Part shown: positions 17,433 through 28,697 of the stretch, in pieces | How the letters are laid out: each line of letters begins with the position of its first letter | How positions within the stretch are numbered: position 1 is the first letter of the stretch | NCBI RefSeq assembly: GCF_000337555.1 | Contig: NZ_AOIO01000030.1 | Span: forward strand, 276,686-340,685 | DNA length: 64,000 nt | Reading direction: 5' to 3' | DNA from: Natrialba asiatica DSM 12278 | GTDB taxonomy: Archaea > Halobacteriota > Halobacteria > Halobacteriales > Natrialbaceae | Program-made: the position numbers and the translations under genes | The notes under the pieces: model-generated | The model's input: only the letters and a program-made list of their open reading frames with translations | Database searches by the model: none | What the model was told of the DNA's origin: nothing

Positions 17433-17714
17433 ATGCGCGCAACCGATACCACTCCCGAGCCCGATTTCGAATCCGATCCCGACGCCGACCAAGCCGACAC
17501 CGCGCTGACCGACCTCCCCCCGAGCGCGAAACTCGTCTACAAAGTCCTCGAATACGAGGGGACGATGACCCAGAACGAACTCGTTACCGAGTCGCGACTT
17601 TGCGCTCGAACCGTTCGCTACGCGCTCGGCAAACTCGAGGACGGAAACCACGTCGAGAGCCGCGTCTGTTTGCAGGACGCTCGCCAGTCGACTTACCGGA
17701 TCATCGACTCTTGA
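17433..17714 (+). CDS. Small winged-helix (MarR-like) regulator
   Basis: 93 aa. After an acidic N-terminal tail of about 25 residues, the protein is a single winged helix: PSAKLVYKVLEYEGTMTQNELVTESRLCARTVRYALGKLEDGNHVESRVCLQDARQSTYRI. This matches short haloarchaeal regulators annotated as MarR/TrmB-like. No effector domain. It lies at the left border of the accessory island, but its composition is chromosomal. Confidence 0.8.
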   Translation: MRATDTTPEPDFESDPDADQADTALTDLPPSAKLVYKVLEYEGTMTQNELVTESRLCARTVRYALGKLEDGNHVESRVCLQDARQSTYRIIDS

Positions 17715-17721
17715 CGGCCGA

Positions 17722-17905
17722 GTGAACACAAGGAATCCGACTCTTGCCTATGGAGACAGACCCCCTCGACTTCGTTGAGCAGTGTCGCCACCCACCCAAG
17801 CAAGTTGAGAAAGCAGACGGGCGAGCCCGCTGGGTCCACGTCGTACGACACTCTTTTGGCTTGAAGAAGACCACAGCTACCGGGACACACCGAATCGGCT
17901 GGAGT
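17722..17905 (-). mobile_element. Insertion-sequence remnant, left copy (inverted relative to 20610-20825)
   Basis: Read on the minus strand this segment aligns with plus-strand 20610-20825. Shared blocks include AGCCGATTC near one end, CTTCTTC-AGCCAAAAG in the middle and the 18-mer CTGCTCAACGAAGTCGAG near the other. Both copies encode a TLLNEVE peptide in one frame but are otherwise broken, so this is a decayed fragment of a transposable element. The two inverted copies bracket the AT-richer 17.9-20.6 kb segment. Confidence 0.65.
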
Positions 17906-17982
17906 ATATGGCCGAGATTCGTGGTTTTTCAACTAACTAGCTTCATGAAGTACTGATACTGCGATCGATTCTCGTCGACCGC

Positions 17983-18435
17983 TCAACTAACATCACGGGT
18001 AACCGGTTCAGGATCACCGTCTCTCGGAAGGATGCGGAGTACTACATGCTTAGATAGTATAATAACGGAGAATACTAATCCGATCCCATACGAGATTAGG
18101 TGAGCAACAATTAGTCCGCCGCCCTCGGACGGGTTGAAGTACGCATACAGGCAAAAGCTCACACCAAGCAGCGTTAGTACTGCGGTTCCACCGAAAAAGT
18201 ACGAACTATTATTCGTATCGCTTACAATTTCCCCGAGCAGCACCGTACTTCCGAGTGCCAAGGGGGCAAGGAAGAACACTGTCCAGAATATAAATTTAAG
18301 CAGTATATCCACGTTTGGGAGAGAGTTTCTAAATACTTCCAAAATCGCTAACAGAACGCTGAATCCGATTATATAAAGCGCTATCGCCAGTTCACCGGTT
18401 CGGATACCAGTAGTGCTAATCAATTTTTGTGTCAC
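17983..18435 (-). CDS. Small four-helix membrane protein of the accessory island
   Basis: 150 aa, not a family I recognise. Four hydrophobic helices at about 15-35, 47-67, 80-99 and 108-130 with short polar loops and a charged C-terminus. Codon use and base composition are markedly more AT-rich than in neighbouring chromosomal genes, indicating recent acquisition. It is divergent from the exported peptidase gene; an immunity or accessory role is speculation from context. Confidence 0.6.
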   Translation of the reverse strand: MTQKLISTTGIRTGELAIALYIIGFSVLLAILEVFRNSLPNVDILLKFIFWTVFFLAPLALGSTVLLGEIVSDTNNSSYFFGGTAVLTLLGVSFCLYAYFNPSEGGGLIVAHLISYGIGLVFSVIILSKHVVLRILPRDGDPEPVTRDVS

Positions 18436-18587
18436 CTATTATTCTCTGTCAAGGTCCGAATATTTAAAACCAGGGTGCACCGATATTGATTTTATCTCCG
18501 ACTTCAGTTGTGAACGTTCGCACTTTTTCGCTGTAACTTATCGAGCAGTATGCATTGAAAATTCGACCAACATATATGTTTCCAATG

Positions 18588-18595
18588 AATATATT
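18588..18595 (+). promoter_or_regulatory. TATA box of the island peptidase
   Basis: AATATATT sits 27-34 nt upstream of the peptidase ATG at 18622, the expected position for a leaderless haloarchaeal transcript. Confidence 0.5.
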
Positions 18596-18621
18596 GTTAA
18601 GAGTCTATAGTTTTAGATGCT

Positions 18622-19872
18622 ATGTCACAAGATGAACATGGCTGCAATCGAAGAACAGTTTTAAAAAGTGCCGGGTTGCTGAGCGGTTCTTTGGCTACAC
18701 CGTACGTGGCCAGTTCCGCAAAAGCAAAATCAGAGGTGGATAGCTCGATCCGATCCAATAGAATTCAAGAGAGTCTGGCGAGGCGGTTTGCTAGAGCACG
18801 TGTCGAACACAACAGTCAGCGTGAGGAGTTTTCAGAATTCGACCCAAATGGCCTTGCTGAACCGGAGCTGTTCTACGCTGTTTCGGAATCACAAAACCGG
18901 TCTGATTCCCTATCGAAAGAATATCTTCCGAGGGCGTGGGTGTATCCGATAACGAACGGGGGAGTCGAAGTCGGTCACATCGCAGTTAGCGCACGACCGG
19001 AGTCACCGGGCATCATTAAATGCGGAACTGGAAGAGCTCCGCAGAATCGGCTGTCTGAAGATCAAGTCTTAAGTAGTGCTCCGAATCTGGACGCTAAAAA
19101 CGACGTGCGGTTCATTTACAACAACCCGATGAGTTTCGGTGTTGAGATCAACTCGACAACGTACATTGATCTGAAGAGTGGTCGAACGTCGTCCATCGAT
19201 TCCGTACTGACTTCTACCGTTCCATCCAGGCAAGATAGACGCGGAAACGATGTGCTGGAACAAAACATGGAAAATGAACGTATTTCGTTTGAGCCATTCG
19301 ACACTGGAAATGTCAGTGGCGTCCCAAACTGGGACGGCAATCTCTGTGACCGAAATGGTAACTGGGTGGGTTGTGTGCCAGTTGCTTCGTCGATGTGTCT
19401 CGGATACCACGAGAACATCAGCTACACAGATTGTGATCTGATGTGGGAACTCAACGAAAATATGGGCACAGACGACGACGGAAACACGTACCCGTACGTT
19501 CCCGGTGGCAAGGATTTCTTCAGCGGGATCAACAATTATGACTCCTCATACGATCCGGGCTATGAATTGAATGGAAAACGCAAGGAGATAAAAAGCGAAA
19601 TTGACTCCGGGCGTCCGTGTATCGTAGGGTACTTTGGTGATAAAACACCGGACGCTGCAGCAGCCGCGTCCCCTGGAAAATCGATTGACCTGCCAGATGT
19701 GCCGACCGGTCACGCCGAAACCGTAATCGGATACGAAGAGGATGATAACCCCCCGTGGGATCCGACACAGCCCACACTCTATGCGACGACACACGATACG
19801 TACGGAGATACAAATGAGCTCACATTCAAATCCACTAGCGTCGGGTTCGTCGTCTTAGAAATAGAGGATTGA
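18622..19872 (+). CDS. Tat-exported papain-like cysteine peptidase (C39/C10-type)
   Basis: 416 aa. Residues 10-30 are a Tat signal (NRRTVLKSAGLLSG). About 80-200 is a poorly conserved region, perhaps a propeptide. The catalytic domain follows: NWVGCVPVASSMCLGYHE with the presumed nucleophile Cys251, then SGRPCIVGYFG, then TGHAETVIGYEED with His364, and a terminal ATTHDTYGDTN strand. The G-C-V-x2-A-x2-M-x2-YH pattern resembles streptopain-type and C39_2 peptidases. The protein would act outside the cell, where targets could be proteins, peptides or competing archaea. Composition is AT-rich relative to flanks and the gene lies between inverted IS remnants, so it is probably horizontally acquired. 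Activity is inferred from motifs. Confidence 0.75.
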   Translation: MSQDEHGCNRRTVLKSAGLLSGSLATPYVASSAKAKSEVDSSIRSNRIQESLARRFARARVEHNSQREEFSEFDPNGLAEPELFYAVSESQNRSDSLSKEYLPRAWVYPITNGGVEVGHIAVSARPESPGIIKCGTGRAPQNRLSEDQVLSSAPNLDAKNDVRFIYNNPMSFGVEINSTTYIDLKSGRTSSIDSVLTSTVPSRQDRRGNDVLEQNMENERISFEPFDTGNVSGVPNWDGNLCDRNGNWVGCVPVASSMCLGYHENISYTDCDLMWELNENMGTDDDGNTYPYVPGGKDFFSGINNYDSSYDPGYELNGKRKEIKSEIDSGRPCIVGYFGDKTPDAAAAASPGKSIDLPDVPTGHAETVIGYEEDDNPPWDPTQPTLYATTHDTYGDTNELTFKSTSVGFVVLEIED

Positions 19873-20327
19873 TCTACTCCTCTGTAATAGACCGACTCAA
19901 GTAAGCTACAGTCAACGAATGAACATCGTGAATCTGGAACGAGGTCGGAAAGTCCCGGACGGACGGCTTCAAATCCCGGCTCAAGAACTATAGTAACAAC
20001 TAAATGAGTTACACGCTGCTCGCAAGTGGTCCCTGAAATCGGCAGCTATGCGCCGGTTTCAGGTAAATCACCGCGAGAGGTGTGCAGTGACTTTCAGTGT
20101 CTTAGAAGCCAGGCTTGTGGTCAAATAACCGGTTGAACCGCTGTTCTTTGCACTACACAATGACAGTGTGAAAAGGCTGTCAGGAAATGGGAAAATATCA
20201 TTTAGAAGAAATCAATAATCATCCAGAAATGAGGAACGCAGAACAGTGTCACTGCGCAGGAATCAGCGGATACAGAACGACTCAACGTTAGTCCGGCAGG
20301 TCGAGATCGTGTACTTCTTGGCCACGA
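19873..20327. other. Island intergenic segment, no intact gene
   Basis: About 455 bp of mixed composition between the peptidase stop and a transposase remnant. All six frames are short. It is likely decayed mobile-element DNA like its right neighbour, but no terminal repeat could be identified. Confidence 0.4.
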
Positions 20328-20507
20328 TCAGGAACCGATTGGCGTCCACACGTGGCGCGTACGTTGGATTCTCCCCTCAATAGCGAGTTTTATCAGCAAG
20401 TCAACGAGTTGCCAGACGTTATACAGAACGCACGCGAACATGAGAGTAAAGAACCTGCTCTGCTGAATAGATTCTGAGTTGCGGTTACAGGCCCTTATAC
20501 AGCGTTT
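20328..20507 (-). pseudogene. Transposase C-terminal remnant
   Basis: A 59-codon stop-to-stop frame on the minus strand reads ...SRFFTLMFACVLYNVWQLVDLLIKL..., which resembles the C-terminal helix of haloarchaeal DDE transposases (pattern FYFGFAVLLYNxWxLVDFL). No start codon or catalytic DDE residues remain. It marks the right side of the island as insertion-sequence debris. Confidence 0.6.
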
Positions 20508-20609
20508 TTATGCTTCTGGAGATGAACATTAGGATGATCTCACGGCACTCTCGATACCAGCCTAGCGCTCTCACGGCGTCGCCGAGCGACCGCTTCGTTG
20601 TTGAGTACG

Positions 20610-20825
20610 AGACTTCAGCCGATTCAGCGTTTCACGGTGGCTGTGGCCTTCTTCGAGCCAAAAGCAGTGCAGAACGACGTGAACCAAGCGGGCGAACCCG
20701 CCGCTGGTGGTTCGTCCACGTGCTTCCTCAACACTTGTTTAGATGGGTCACGACACTGCTCAACGAAGTCGAGGATCTCGATTTCCAGAGGACAGAATCG
20801 AACTCCTCAGATTCATCCTGCTAAG
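20610..20825 (+). mobile_element. Insertion-sequence remnant, right copy (inverted partner of 17722-17905)
   Basis: Aligns with the reverse complement of 17722-17905, including the shared CTGCTCAACGAAGTCGAG near 20757-20774. The frame around TTLLNEVEDLDFQRTES matches TLLNEVEGVCLHRQES of the other copy, showing both descend from one coding element. Divergence between copies suggests an old insertion or two independent relics. Confidence 0.65.
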
Positions 20826-20913
20826 CCAGTGATATCGGCTAAGTAGATCGCTGTTCAACGGAGCAAGGTCTTCTTCTCGCATCTCCGTAACGGCTCGAAC
20901 GCGATCGCGATGC

Positions 20914-21929
20914 CTACCGATACTTTCGATACCGATCGACCGCCACATCGAAGCCGAACGCGCCCGACGTGATGACGTAGTTCGTTACCAGGCGCGGATT
21001 GAACTTCGCCTTGTACCGGTTGATGCTCGGCACCCCCGCCCCGACCAGGTCGTAGCGCTCGAGTTCAGCGCGCAGTCCGTCGCGCATGACGTGCCAGTCG
21101 AGCAGGTCGTTGATGGCAATGTTCACGTCCGCATCCGGCTTGACGCCGCCTTGCCACCGGTAGCGGGTCGTCTCGGACTCGACGACAAGAATACCGCCGA
21201 CGAACTCGCCGTCGACGCGACAGACGTAGGGTCGGATCGAGCCGTCCGGAAGCACCCGGTGCAACGACCGGGCGAACGCCGGACTCAGGTGAAACGCCCG
21301 GCCCTGGTTCTCGTAGCGGGCGGCGACCTGCTCGACGATCCGCTCGACGTCGTCGGTGTCGCCCTCCTCGATCACGTAGTCGTCCTCGTCCGCGTTCCGG
21401 ATGTTGCTCCGGGCGTCGCTGCTGAACCGATCGAGTAGGTCGTCTTCGGACCGACCCGCGCTCGCGAGGTCGACGACGTAGGTGTACGACGGCTCGACGT
21501 CGAACTCGTTCCAGACGAACGGGCGCACGTCGTCGAACTCGGCGGCGACGATCCGCGTATACAGCGGCGACACCGCCGTATCGAGCCACGCGAAACAGCC
21601 CTCGAGAAACCGCTTGATCCGCCGGTCCGCCTTGCGCTGTTTGAGCTTGTCGACGTTCAACAGCGCCGGCCCGAGATAGCACGACCACGACTGCGGTGCC
21701 GGCGAGAACACCCCCGTGATCGGCCCTCTGGTGAACTCGAAGAGCGGGAAGAGACCGACTGCTTCCTGGCCCTTGTAGCCGACGAGTAGATGCGGCGTCG
21801 TGCCCGTATCCTGTGCCTGGAGCCGAATCGCGTCCGCCCGAAAAAACGGGTTCGTCCCGTCCGAGCGCTCGACGTACCGGTCCCACTCGGCGCCGTCCTG
21901 CCACGGATCGAGTTCGGTGACTTCGATCG

Positions 21930-21933
<4 letters not shown>
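20914..21933 (-). CDS. FemAB/GNAT-fold aminoacyl- or acyltransferase
   Basis: 339 aa. Two-lobed GNAT-like protein of the FemAB/Acetyltransf_6 type: N-terminal lobe with WSCYLGPALL, and C-terminal lobe RFSSDARSNIRNADEDDY...GGILVVESETTRYRWQGGVKPDADVNIAINDLLDW, the conserved block of this family that closes the active site. In bacteria such proteins add amino acids to cell-wall precursors; in haloarchaea they sit in surface-polysaccharide loci and may decorate glycans. Its ATG overlaps the stop of the upstream phosphodiesterase gene by 4 nt, so the two are co-translated from one operon. Confidence 0.82.
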
Positions 21934-23555
<1,622 letters not shown>

Positions 23556-23581
23556 GGCGGAGCGATTGCTTCCGTCCGGGC

Positions 23582-23589
23582 TTTGTTAT
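23582..23589 (-). promoter_or_regulatory. ATAACAAA box, copy 1
   Basis: Exact copy on the minus strand occupying -27 to -34 relative to the ATG at 23555, where a TATA/BRE element is expected. Confidence 0.6.
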
Positions 23590-23780
23590 GCGAGCGTTTT
23601 GTCTGTGTAAGCCGGGTCTGTTTACTCACTCGCCAGCCGTCCGACGACGACTCCGGGCTGTAAGCCAATCCTGTCACCGGCACGACCAGTGTACTGTCTC
23701 CATCACTAAGGGCGTCTTCGGCTACATTCGGCTGTGATGTGTCTCGTGGTGACAAGGATTGCGACCCGTGCTGTGGACCG

Positions 23781-24914
23781 ATGATCAGCGAAACGCCATC
23801 GCTGCTCGCCTCCTCGCTCCCATCCAGGCAGTCGACCGGCATCGAGCCGTTCGTCGACCGCTACGCCCGCGAGTTCAGCTTCTACGGCTCGGGCAAACTC
23901 GCCCTTCGCGACGGACTCGCCGTGCTCGTCGACGCCGATCCGGACCGGGAGCAGAACGTTCTCGTCCCGGCGTACCTTCCGGACGCGGTCGTCGAACCCA
24001 TTCGTGAACTCGAACTCGAACCGCGATACTACGCCGTCGAGCGGACGCTCGCACCCGATTTCGTCGACCTGGAACAGCGATTGGACGACGACACGCTCGC
24101 GGTCATGTCGGTCAACTACTTCGGGTTCCCCCAGCCCGGACTCGACGAACTGATGGCGATCGTCGACGACTACGGCTGTTATCACATCGACGATAACGCC
24201 CACGCGCCGCTTAGCGTCGACCGCGACACGCTGCTCGGAACGCACGGCGATCTCGGGATCACGAGCCTCTGGAAGCTCCTGCCGGTTCCGAACGGAGCGG
24301 TTCTCTACCGTACCGACGACGCCGTGATCGACCGGTACGAACCCTCGCCGCTCGCCGGTGTTCACGATGCGTTCGACGGTCGAGACTATCAGTACGTCCT
24401 CAAATCGGTCGTTCGAGAGGCGCTCGATGTCGTGCCGGGAGCGAGACACTCGTTCGAACGCCTTCTCGCCGGCCGGCGGCGTTCGCCGACCGTCCCGACG
24501 CCGCGCCAGCGATACGAAGCCTGGAAAACGCCGATGTCGAAACTCTCCGCGTTCGTCGCCGGCGGCATCGATCCGGTCGCGATCCGTCGCACACGGCGGG
24601 CGAACTTTCGGACCTGGGTGCAACTCCTCGACAGTCACGAGGGCGTCGACCCGGTGTTCACCACGCTTCCCGAGGGGATCTGTCCCCAGGTCGTTCCGGT
24701 CCGCACCGACAGCCCCCACGAGTTCATCACCGAACTCGAACGCTGCGGCGTCGGTGACCTCCACACCTGGCCGCGACTCTCGACGGCGGTACGGGGGAAG
24801 TCCGAGTACGAGACGGCGACGCGACTCTCACGCGAACTCGTCACGCTCCCGGTTCACCAGCATATCGACACGACGGCGATCGAGGCGGTCGGCGAGTCGC
24901 TTCGCCGACCGTAG
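23781..24914 (+). CDS. DegT/DnrJ-like PLP-dependent protein
   Basis: 377 aa from ATG 23781. Fold-type-I PLP enzyme features: YHIDDNAHAPLS (Asp contacting the PLP ring) and LGITSLWKLLPVPNGAVLY with the presumed Schiff-base Lys. The sequence is more divergent than the classical sugar aminotransferase at 55399-56646, so it may use another substrate. A degenerate box, GTGACAAG at 23749-23756, lies 25-32 nt upstream. Divergent from the phosphodiesterase/FemAB operon, so probably part of the same surface-glycan pathway. Confidence 0.75.
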   Translation: MISETPSLLASSLPSRQSTGIEPFVDRYAREFSFYGSGKLALRDGLAVLVDADPDREQNVLVPAYLPDAVVEPIRELELEPRYYAVERTLAPDFVDLEQRLDDDTLAVMSVNYFGFPQPGLDELMAIVDDYGCYHIDDNAHAPLSVDRDTLLGTHGDLGITSLWKLLPVPNGAVLYRTDDAVIDRYEPSPLAGVHDAFDGRDYQYVLKSVVREALDVVPGARHSFERLLAGRRRSPTVPTPRQRYEAWKTPMSKLSAFVAGGIDPVAIRRTRRANFRTWVQLLDSHEGVDPVFTTLPEGICPQVVPVRTDSPHEFITELERCGVGDLHTWPRLSTAVRGKSEYETATRLSRELVTLPVHQHIDTTAIEAVGESLRRP

Positions 24915-25012
24915 TTGCGGGTGGCTGACTCGCTCTCCGGTTGTGACAGCAGCGTCGTCGATCGTGTCAGCAGCGGAGCGGCTGTGTCCGCAGCTAGTCG
25001 TATCGACAGCGA

Positions 25013-26827
25013 TCACTGCGTGCGCCGTTCCGGGCGGATACCGGCTTCCTGCTCGGTCCCTCCGGTCTCCTGCTGCTGTTCGCGCTCGTCGTCCCCGTCG
25101 TCGCTCGCAGTCTCCGCTTCCTCAGCCGTAGCCAGCGCCTGCAGTTTCGACCGAACCGCATCCGCAAGATCGTACGACCGCACGCCGGTCCGGTCGAGGA
25201 CGGCTTCCGTGCGCAGTTCGGAAAGGAGACTCTGAACCGCGACCGTCGAGCGGTCGACCGCCGTCGCGATCCGTTCCGTCTCGAGTGGCCCCTCGCCAGC
25301 CAGCACCACGAGCACGTGTGCGGCCGTCTCGACCGTACACCGAGAGCCCTCGCTCGCCCGCTCGAGACGCCCGCCGATCCAGGTCGGCTCGAGCAAAGCG
25401 ACGACATCTCCCATGTCGTACTCCGTCTCGTCGTTCGCGACGACGAGCGCCGACTGCCCCCCGTCACCACCGGTACCGACGTATCCCAGTTCGACGGGGG
25501 TACCGCCGGCCTGCACGATCGTCTCCGACTCTGCGTCGGCGTCGCCACCAACGGCCTCGTCAGCGTCCGCCGAGGTTTCGGCTTCGAGTTCCTGAACTCG
25601 CGACCGCAGTCGTTCGGCCTCTTCTCGCAGTCGCTCGATGGTCCCCGTCCGGGATTCGAGTGTTTGTTCGAGTTCTTCGATGCGTTCCTTGCGCGTTTCG
25701 AGTTCAGCCCGGAGGGCGTCGCGTTCGTCTTCCAAGTCGACGACCTCCTCGTGGAGGCGGCGCAGTTCCTCGTCGTTGCCGCCGCCGAGTTGCGTCTGGA
25801 CCGTGCCGGGATTGCTCAACGCGTCGGCCATCTGTTTGGCCGCGCTCGAGACGTCTCGGGCGGACTCGAGTTCGTCCTCCAGGGTCTCGATGCGTTTCTC
25901 TTTCTTCTCGAGTTCGGCCTCGAGTTCGTGGATGCGGTCCTGTTCGCGGTCCTTGCGCTCGGAGATGTCCTGCAAATCCCCGACGAGGGCGTCGGAGACG
26001 GACTTGAGTTCGGGACGTTCGAAGTCGTCGAGGCCGGGCGTCGCGCCAGCGTCGAACGTTCGCTTGCGGCGGAACTGGACCTTGCGGACGTCGACGTCGG
26101 TCCAGTCGGTCTGGACGAACGCCTGACCGTCGTTCAGGTCGGAGACCATCTCGGAGTATTCGGTGTCGATGATTCGGCCAACGACCTTGGTGTCGTTGTC
26201 CCAGGTGAGGCGGTGCCAGACGAGCCAGTTCGCCTGCGTGATGAAATCCTTCTTGACGTCGGCCGGGCGCTGGCTGATGCCGAGGATGCCGAGGCCGTGC
26301 TTGCGCCCGCGCTTGCTGATCTTGATCAGGAGGTTGCCGGTTTCGCCGACGCCGCCGCCCTCGGGGATGTACTCGTGGACCTCCTCGACGACGAGCAGGA
26401 ACGGCTTCTTGAGCTTCTTTTCCTTGACGAACAGCTGGCGGGCGATCTTTCGTAACAACTCGTCCGACTCGTCCTCGTCCAGGTAGCCCGAGACGTCGAG
26501 GATGACGGGGACGTTCTCCTCTAAGGCGAGCGTTGCCATCTGTTCGGCGTGCTCCGGGCCGATCTGGATGTCACACTCCTCGTCGGCTCCGGCGTGGAGC
26601 ATCTCGTACTCCTCCTTGAGGCCGTAGTACTCTCCGTCGGTGTCGACGATGAGCAGCGGGAAGCCAGCTTCGAGCAGTTCCTCGGCGATGACGGAGGCGG
26701 TGTTCGACTTGCCCGACCCGGACTTCCCGGTGACGAATCCGCGGCCGGTCAGCAGTTCGACGACCGGTAAGTACAGGTCCGTCCCGTCATCGGTTTCGCC
26801 GACGAGCACTTCGCGTTGCTCGCTCAC
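25013..26827 (-). CDS. HerA-like hexameric ATPase with coiled coil and C-terminal winged helix
   Basis: 604 aa from GTG 26827; the frame runs to 26953 but those residues are not family-like. The DUF87/HerA ATPase domain has Walker A TGKSGSGKSNTAS (about 32-44), Walker B FLLVVEEVHEY and the RGRKHGLGILGISQRP sensor region. From about residue 285 to 440 the protein is a Glu/Arg-rich coiled coil, followed by a small beta domain (ALVVANDETEYDMGD) and a winged-helix-like segment (VAVQSLLSELRTEAVLDRTG). HerA proteins pump DNA, classically with NurA in end resection; no nurA is adjacent, so a stand-alone role is possible. Confidence 0.85.
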   Translation of the reverse strand: MSEQREVLVGETDDGTDLYLPVVELLTGRGFVTGKSGSGKSNTASVIAEELLEAGFPLLIVDTDGEYYGLKEEYEMLHAGADEECDIQIGPEHAEQMATLALEENVPVILDVSGYLDEDESDELLRKIARQLFVKEKKLKKPFLLVVEEVHEYIPEGGGVGETGNLLIKISKRGRKHGLGILGISQRPADVKKDFITQANWLVWHRLTWDNDTKVVGRIIDTEYSEMVSDLNDGQAFVQTDWTDVDVRKVQFRRKRTFDAGATPGLDDFERPELKSVSDALVGDLQDISERKDREQDRIHELEAELEKKEKRIETLEDELESARDVSSAAKQMADALSNPGTVQTQLGGGNDEELRRLHEEVVDLEDERDALRAELETRKERIEELEQTLESRTGTIERLREEAERLRSRVQELEAETSADADEAVGGDADAESETIVQAGGTPVELGYVGTGGDGGQSALVVANDETEYDMGDVVALLEPTWIGGRLERASEGSRCTVETAAHVLVVLAGEGPLETERIATAVDRSTVAVQSLLSELRTEAVLDRTGVRSYDLADAVRSKLQALATAEEAETASDDGDDEREQQQETGGTEQEAGIRPERRTQ

Positions 26828-27392
26828 CGCCGCCCCACCTCGTCCGCGCGCGACTCGGTCATTATCAGTACACTCCGGGCACGCGACCTTGAATATTGGC
26901 CTCGACGTGAGAGTTCGGATTGGCGATCGATTTCGACGCCGATTCACCGACACATAGTGTGTCCATGACTAGCATACCTGAGAAAAGATTATGCCACTTG
27001 CGGCCAACGTATCGATCGTTCCGATGATCCCGACCACGCCACCATCCACTCGCCACGCGGCAGTCATCGCCGCTGCCGGGCGAGTTCTCGAGTCCGTCGC
27101 CAGCGGGTATCTCGCTGGCAATGGGCTCATCGGTGGCCGTGGACGGGATCGCTGACGGCTCCACGCCGTCTCTGACCCCGTCCGCGCCGCGCACGTCTTC
27201 GCCGGCCGGGGTCGCTACGACTGTTCCTTTCCCGGTTTCTCCGTTACGCAATCGGGGATTCCGCCGTTCGGTTCACGCGACACCGGCCAGCGAGTGCTGC
27301 GCGGGGCGACGCCCCCGCAGTGGACTGGCCACCGGCGGACGCCCGACAACACGGGCCGTCCGACCGCCGAGTTCGACTCTCGACGGGGGCCT
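26828..27392. other. Intergenic gap upstream of the HerA-like gene
   Basis: About 565 bp between divergent genes. A 43-codon frame at 27023-27154 (+), beginning MIPTTPPSTRHAAV, has an AT-rich stretch (AAAGATTATG) about 27 nt upstream but no recognisable features; it is noted as a weak candidate only. Nothing else is supported. Confidence 0.35.
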
Positions 27393-27737
27393 ATGGATCG
27401 CACCCAACCCGAAATCGCGGCGACGCTCACCGTTCGCGTGCCGATCAACGCGACCGGCAGCCTCGCCGACGGCGCAGCGCGCGTCGTCGAACGAATCGAC
27501 GCCGTCGACCGACTCGAAGACGCCACCGTTCGCGGCATCGATCCCGCACTGAACGACACGACGGTCGACCTCCGCGTTCGAGTCGTGTTCAGCGACCCCG
27601 CCCGCCGCGACGAGACCGACGCCAAAACTGAACTCGCGGCCGGCGTCGGCATCAAAGCCGTCGAAAACGTGGAACCAGAGCCCGCAGAGACGGCAGAACC
27701 GGAGCGATCGCCCGCGACGCTCTCGGCCGTCGACTAG
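27393..27737 (+). CDS. Conserved-type small haloarchaeal protein, function unknown
   Basis: 114 aa from ATG 27393, preferred because upstream residues in the open frame are Arg/Pro-rich. The body (IAATLTVRVPINATGSLADGAARVVERIDAVDRLEDATVRGIDP) reads as an alternating beta-alpha domain and the tail is Glu/Pro-rich. No cysteines or membrane segments. I do not recognise the family. Confidence 0.55.
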   Translation: MDRTQPEIAATLTVRVPINATGSLADGAARVVERIDAVDRLEDATVRGIDPALNDTTVDLRVRVVFSDPARRDETDAKTELAAGVGIKAVENVEPEPAETAEPERSPATLSAVD

Positions 27738-27771
27738 TTCGTCGCTCCGATCGCCGCCACTCGATCGGGAT

Positions 27772-27791
27772 AGCACTCCCAGTCTCAGGCC
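27772..27791 (+). repeat. 20-bp perfect direct repeat, copy 1
   Basis: AGCACTCCCAGTCTCAGGCC occurs here, 34 bp after a stop codon, and again at 28756-28775. The two copies bracket the membrane-protein gene 27869-28528. The second copy is the tail of dispersed repeat copy B. Confidence 0.6.
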
Positions 27792-27868
27792 CTTGCCGAC
27801 CTCGCTCCAACGCCCACCGCAGCGATTCGCGAGCACCACCGAAAGCGAAAAGCGAAGATGCTGACAAC

Positions 27869-28528
27869 TCAGCTCCCGAGCGTGAGCGACCAGTCTCTGT
27901 CCACCACCGTATAACCCTGCGCCGCGTACGCTTCTTCCTGATAGCGATTCGCAGCCACCAACTGCGTCAACCGGTTCAGCGCGTACCGGCGCGTTGATTC
28001 GAACGCGACGACGACCGCTGTGCTCTCCCCGTCGTCTTCGACGGAGACGCGGTATCGTCCCCACGGTTTCTCGCCCGCCGTGATATCGAGTTCGCAGTCG
28101 GCACCAGCGGAACTCGTCTCGGAACCGGAGCGAACGGTTACCGCCATCGTCGTCGACCGCCGGCCGAACAGATACGAGTACTCGTACACTCCGCCGTCCG
28201 CCGTCGAGCGAACCCTCTCGGCCCCGCCCCACTGGAACGGAAGCACCGGCGGCAGCGCGCTCGCGAACTCGTTCCGTACGGCATCGGGATCGGCATCCGT
28301 TCGCAAGTGTAACTCACCCTCGGTTTCGAGCAGCGGAACTCGAACGAGGGCGATAGCTGCGAGCGAAAGCCCGAGGGCCGCGAAATACGGCAGAACGATG
28401 AACGCGCCAAACACAGCGGTTACAGCAACCGCTGCGACGAGAAGCGTCAGAATTCGTTCAGTACGTTTATACCGTTCGGTTATTGTATGAATCTGATCCG
28501 GGACTTCGACGCCGGCAGTGGCGGACAT
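27869..28528 (-). CDS. Two-helix membrane protein, function unknown
   Basis: 219 aa from ATG 28528; the longer frame to 28717 covers a repeat-bearing intergenic region. A short cytoplasmic N-terminus is followed by a helical hairpin (LTLLVAAVAVTAVFGAFIVLPYFAALGLSLAAIALV, two helices) and then a soluble domain of about 150 residues with beta-strand character (GGVYEYSYLFGRRSTTMAVTV; GRYRVSVEDDGESTAVVVAFE). No known motif. A single-gene unit. Confidence 0.65.
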   Translation of the reverse strand: MSATAGVEVPDQIHTITERYKRTERILTLLVAAVAVTAVFGAFIVLPYFAALGLSLAAIALVRVPLLETEGELHLRTDADPDAVRNEFASALPPVLPFQWGGAERVRSTADGGVYEYSYLFGRRSTTMAVTVRSGSETSSAGADCELDITAGEKPWGRYRVSVEDDGESTAVVVAFESTRRYALNRLTQLVAANRYQEEAYAAQGYTVVDRDWSLTLGS

Positions 28529-28697
28529 ACCTAGCTCGACACTGTCATGATCGTCTGATGAACGTTCCGGATCGAGTTCTCGTTTCGGTCGGCAGACTGC
28601 AGTGGTCCCTGAAGAGAGTGGATTCGTCGTTACCGTCGCTCGAGACGCATCGGTTGTCGCCGCTGTCCGTTTCGAGCATCGCTTCATACGCTCTGCT

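Noticed and set aside
27023..27154. 43-codon frame MIPTTPPSTRHAAV...
   Set aside because: AT-rich stretch upstream is suggestive, but there are no recognisable features or codon signal to call a gene.
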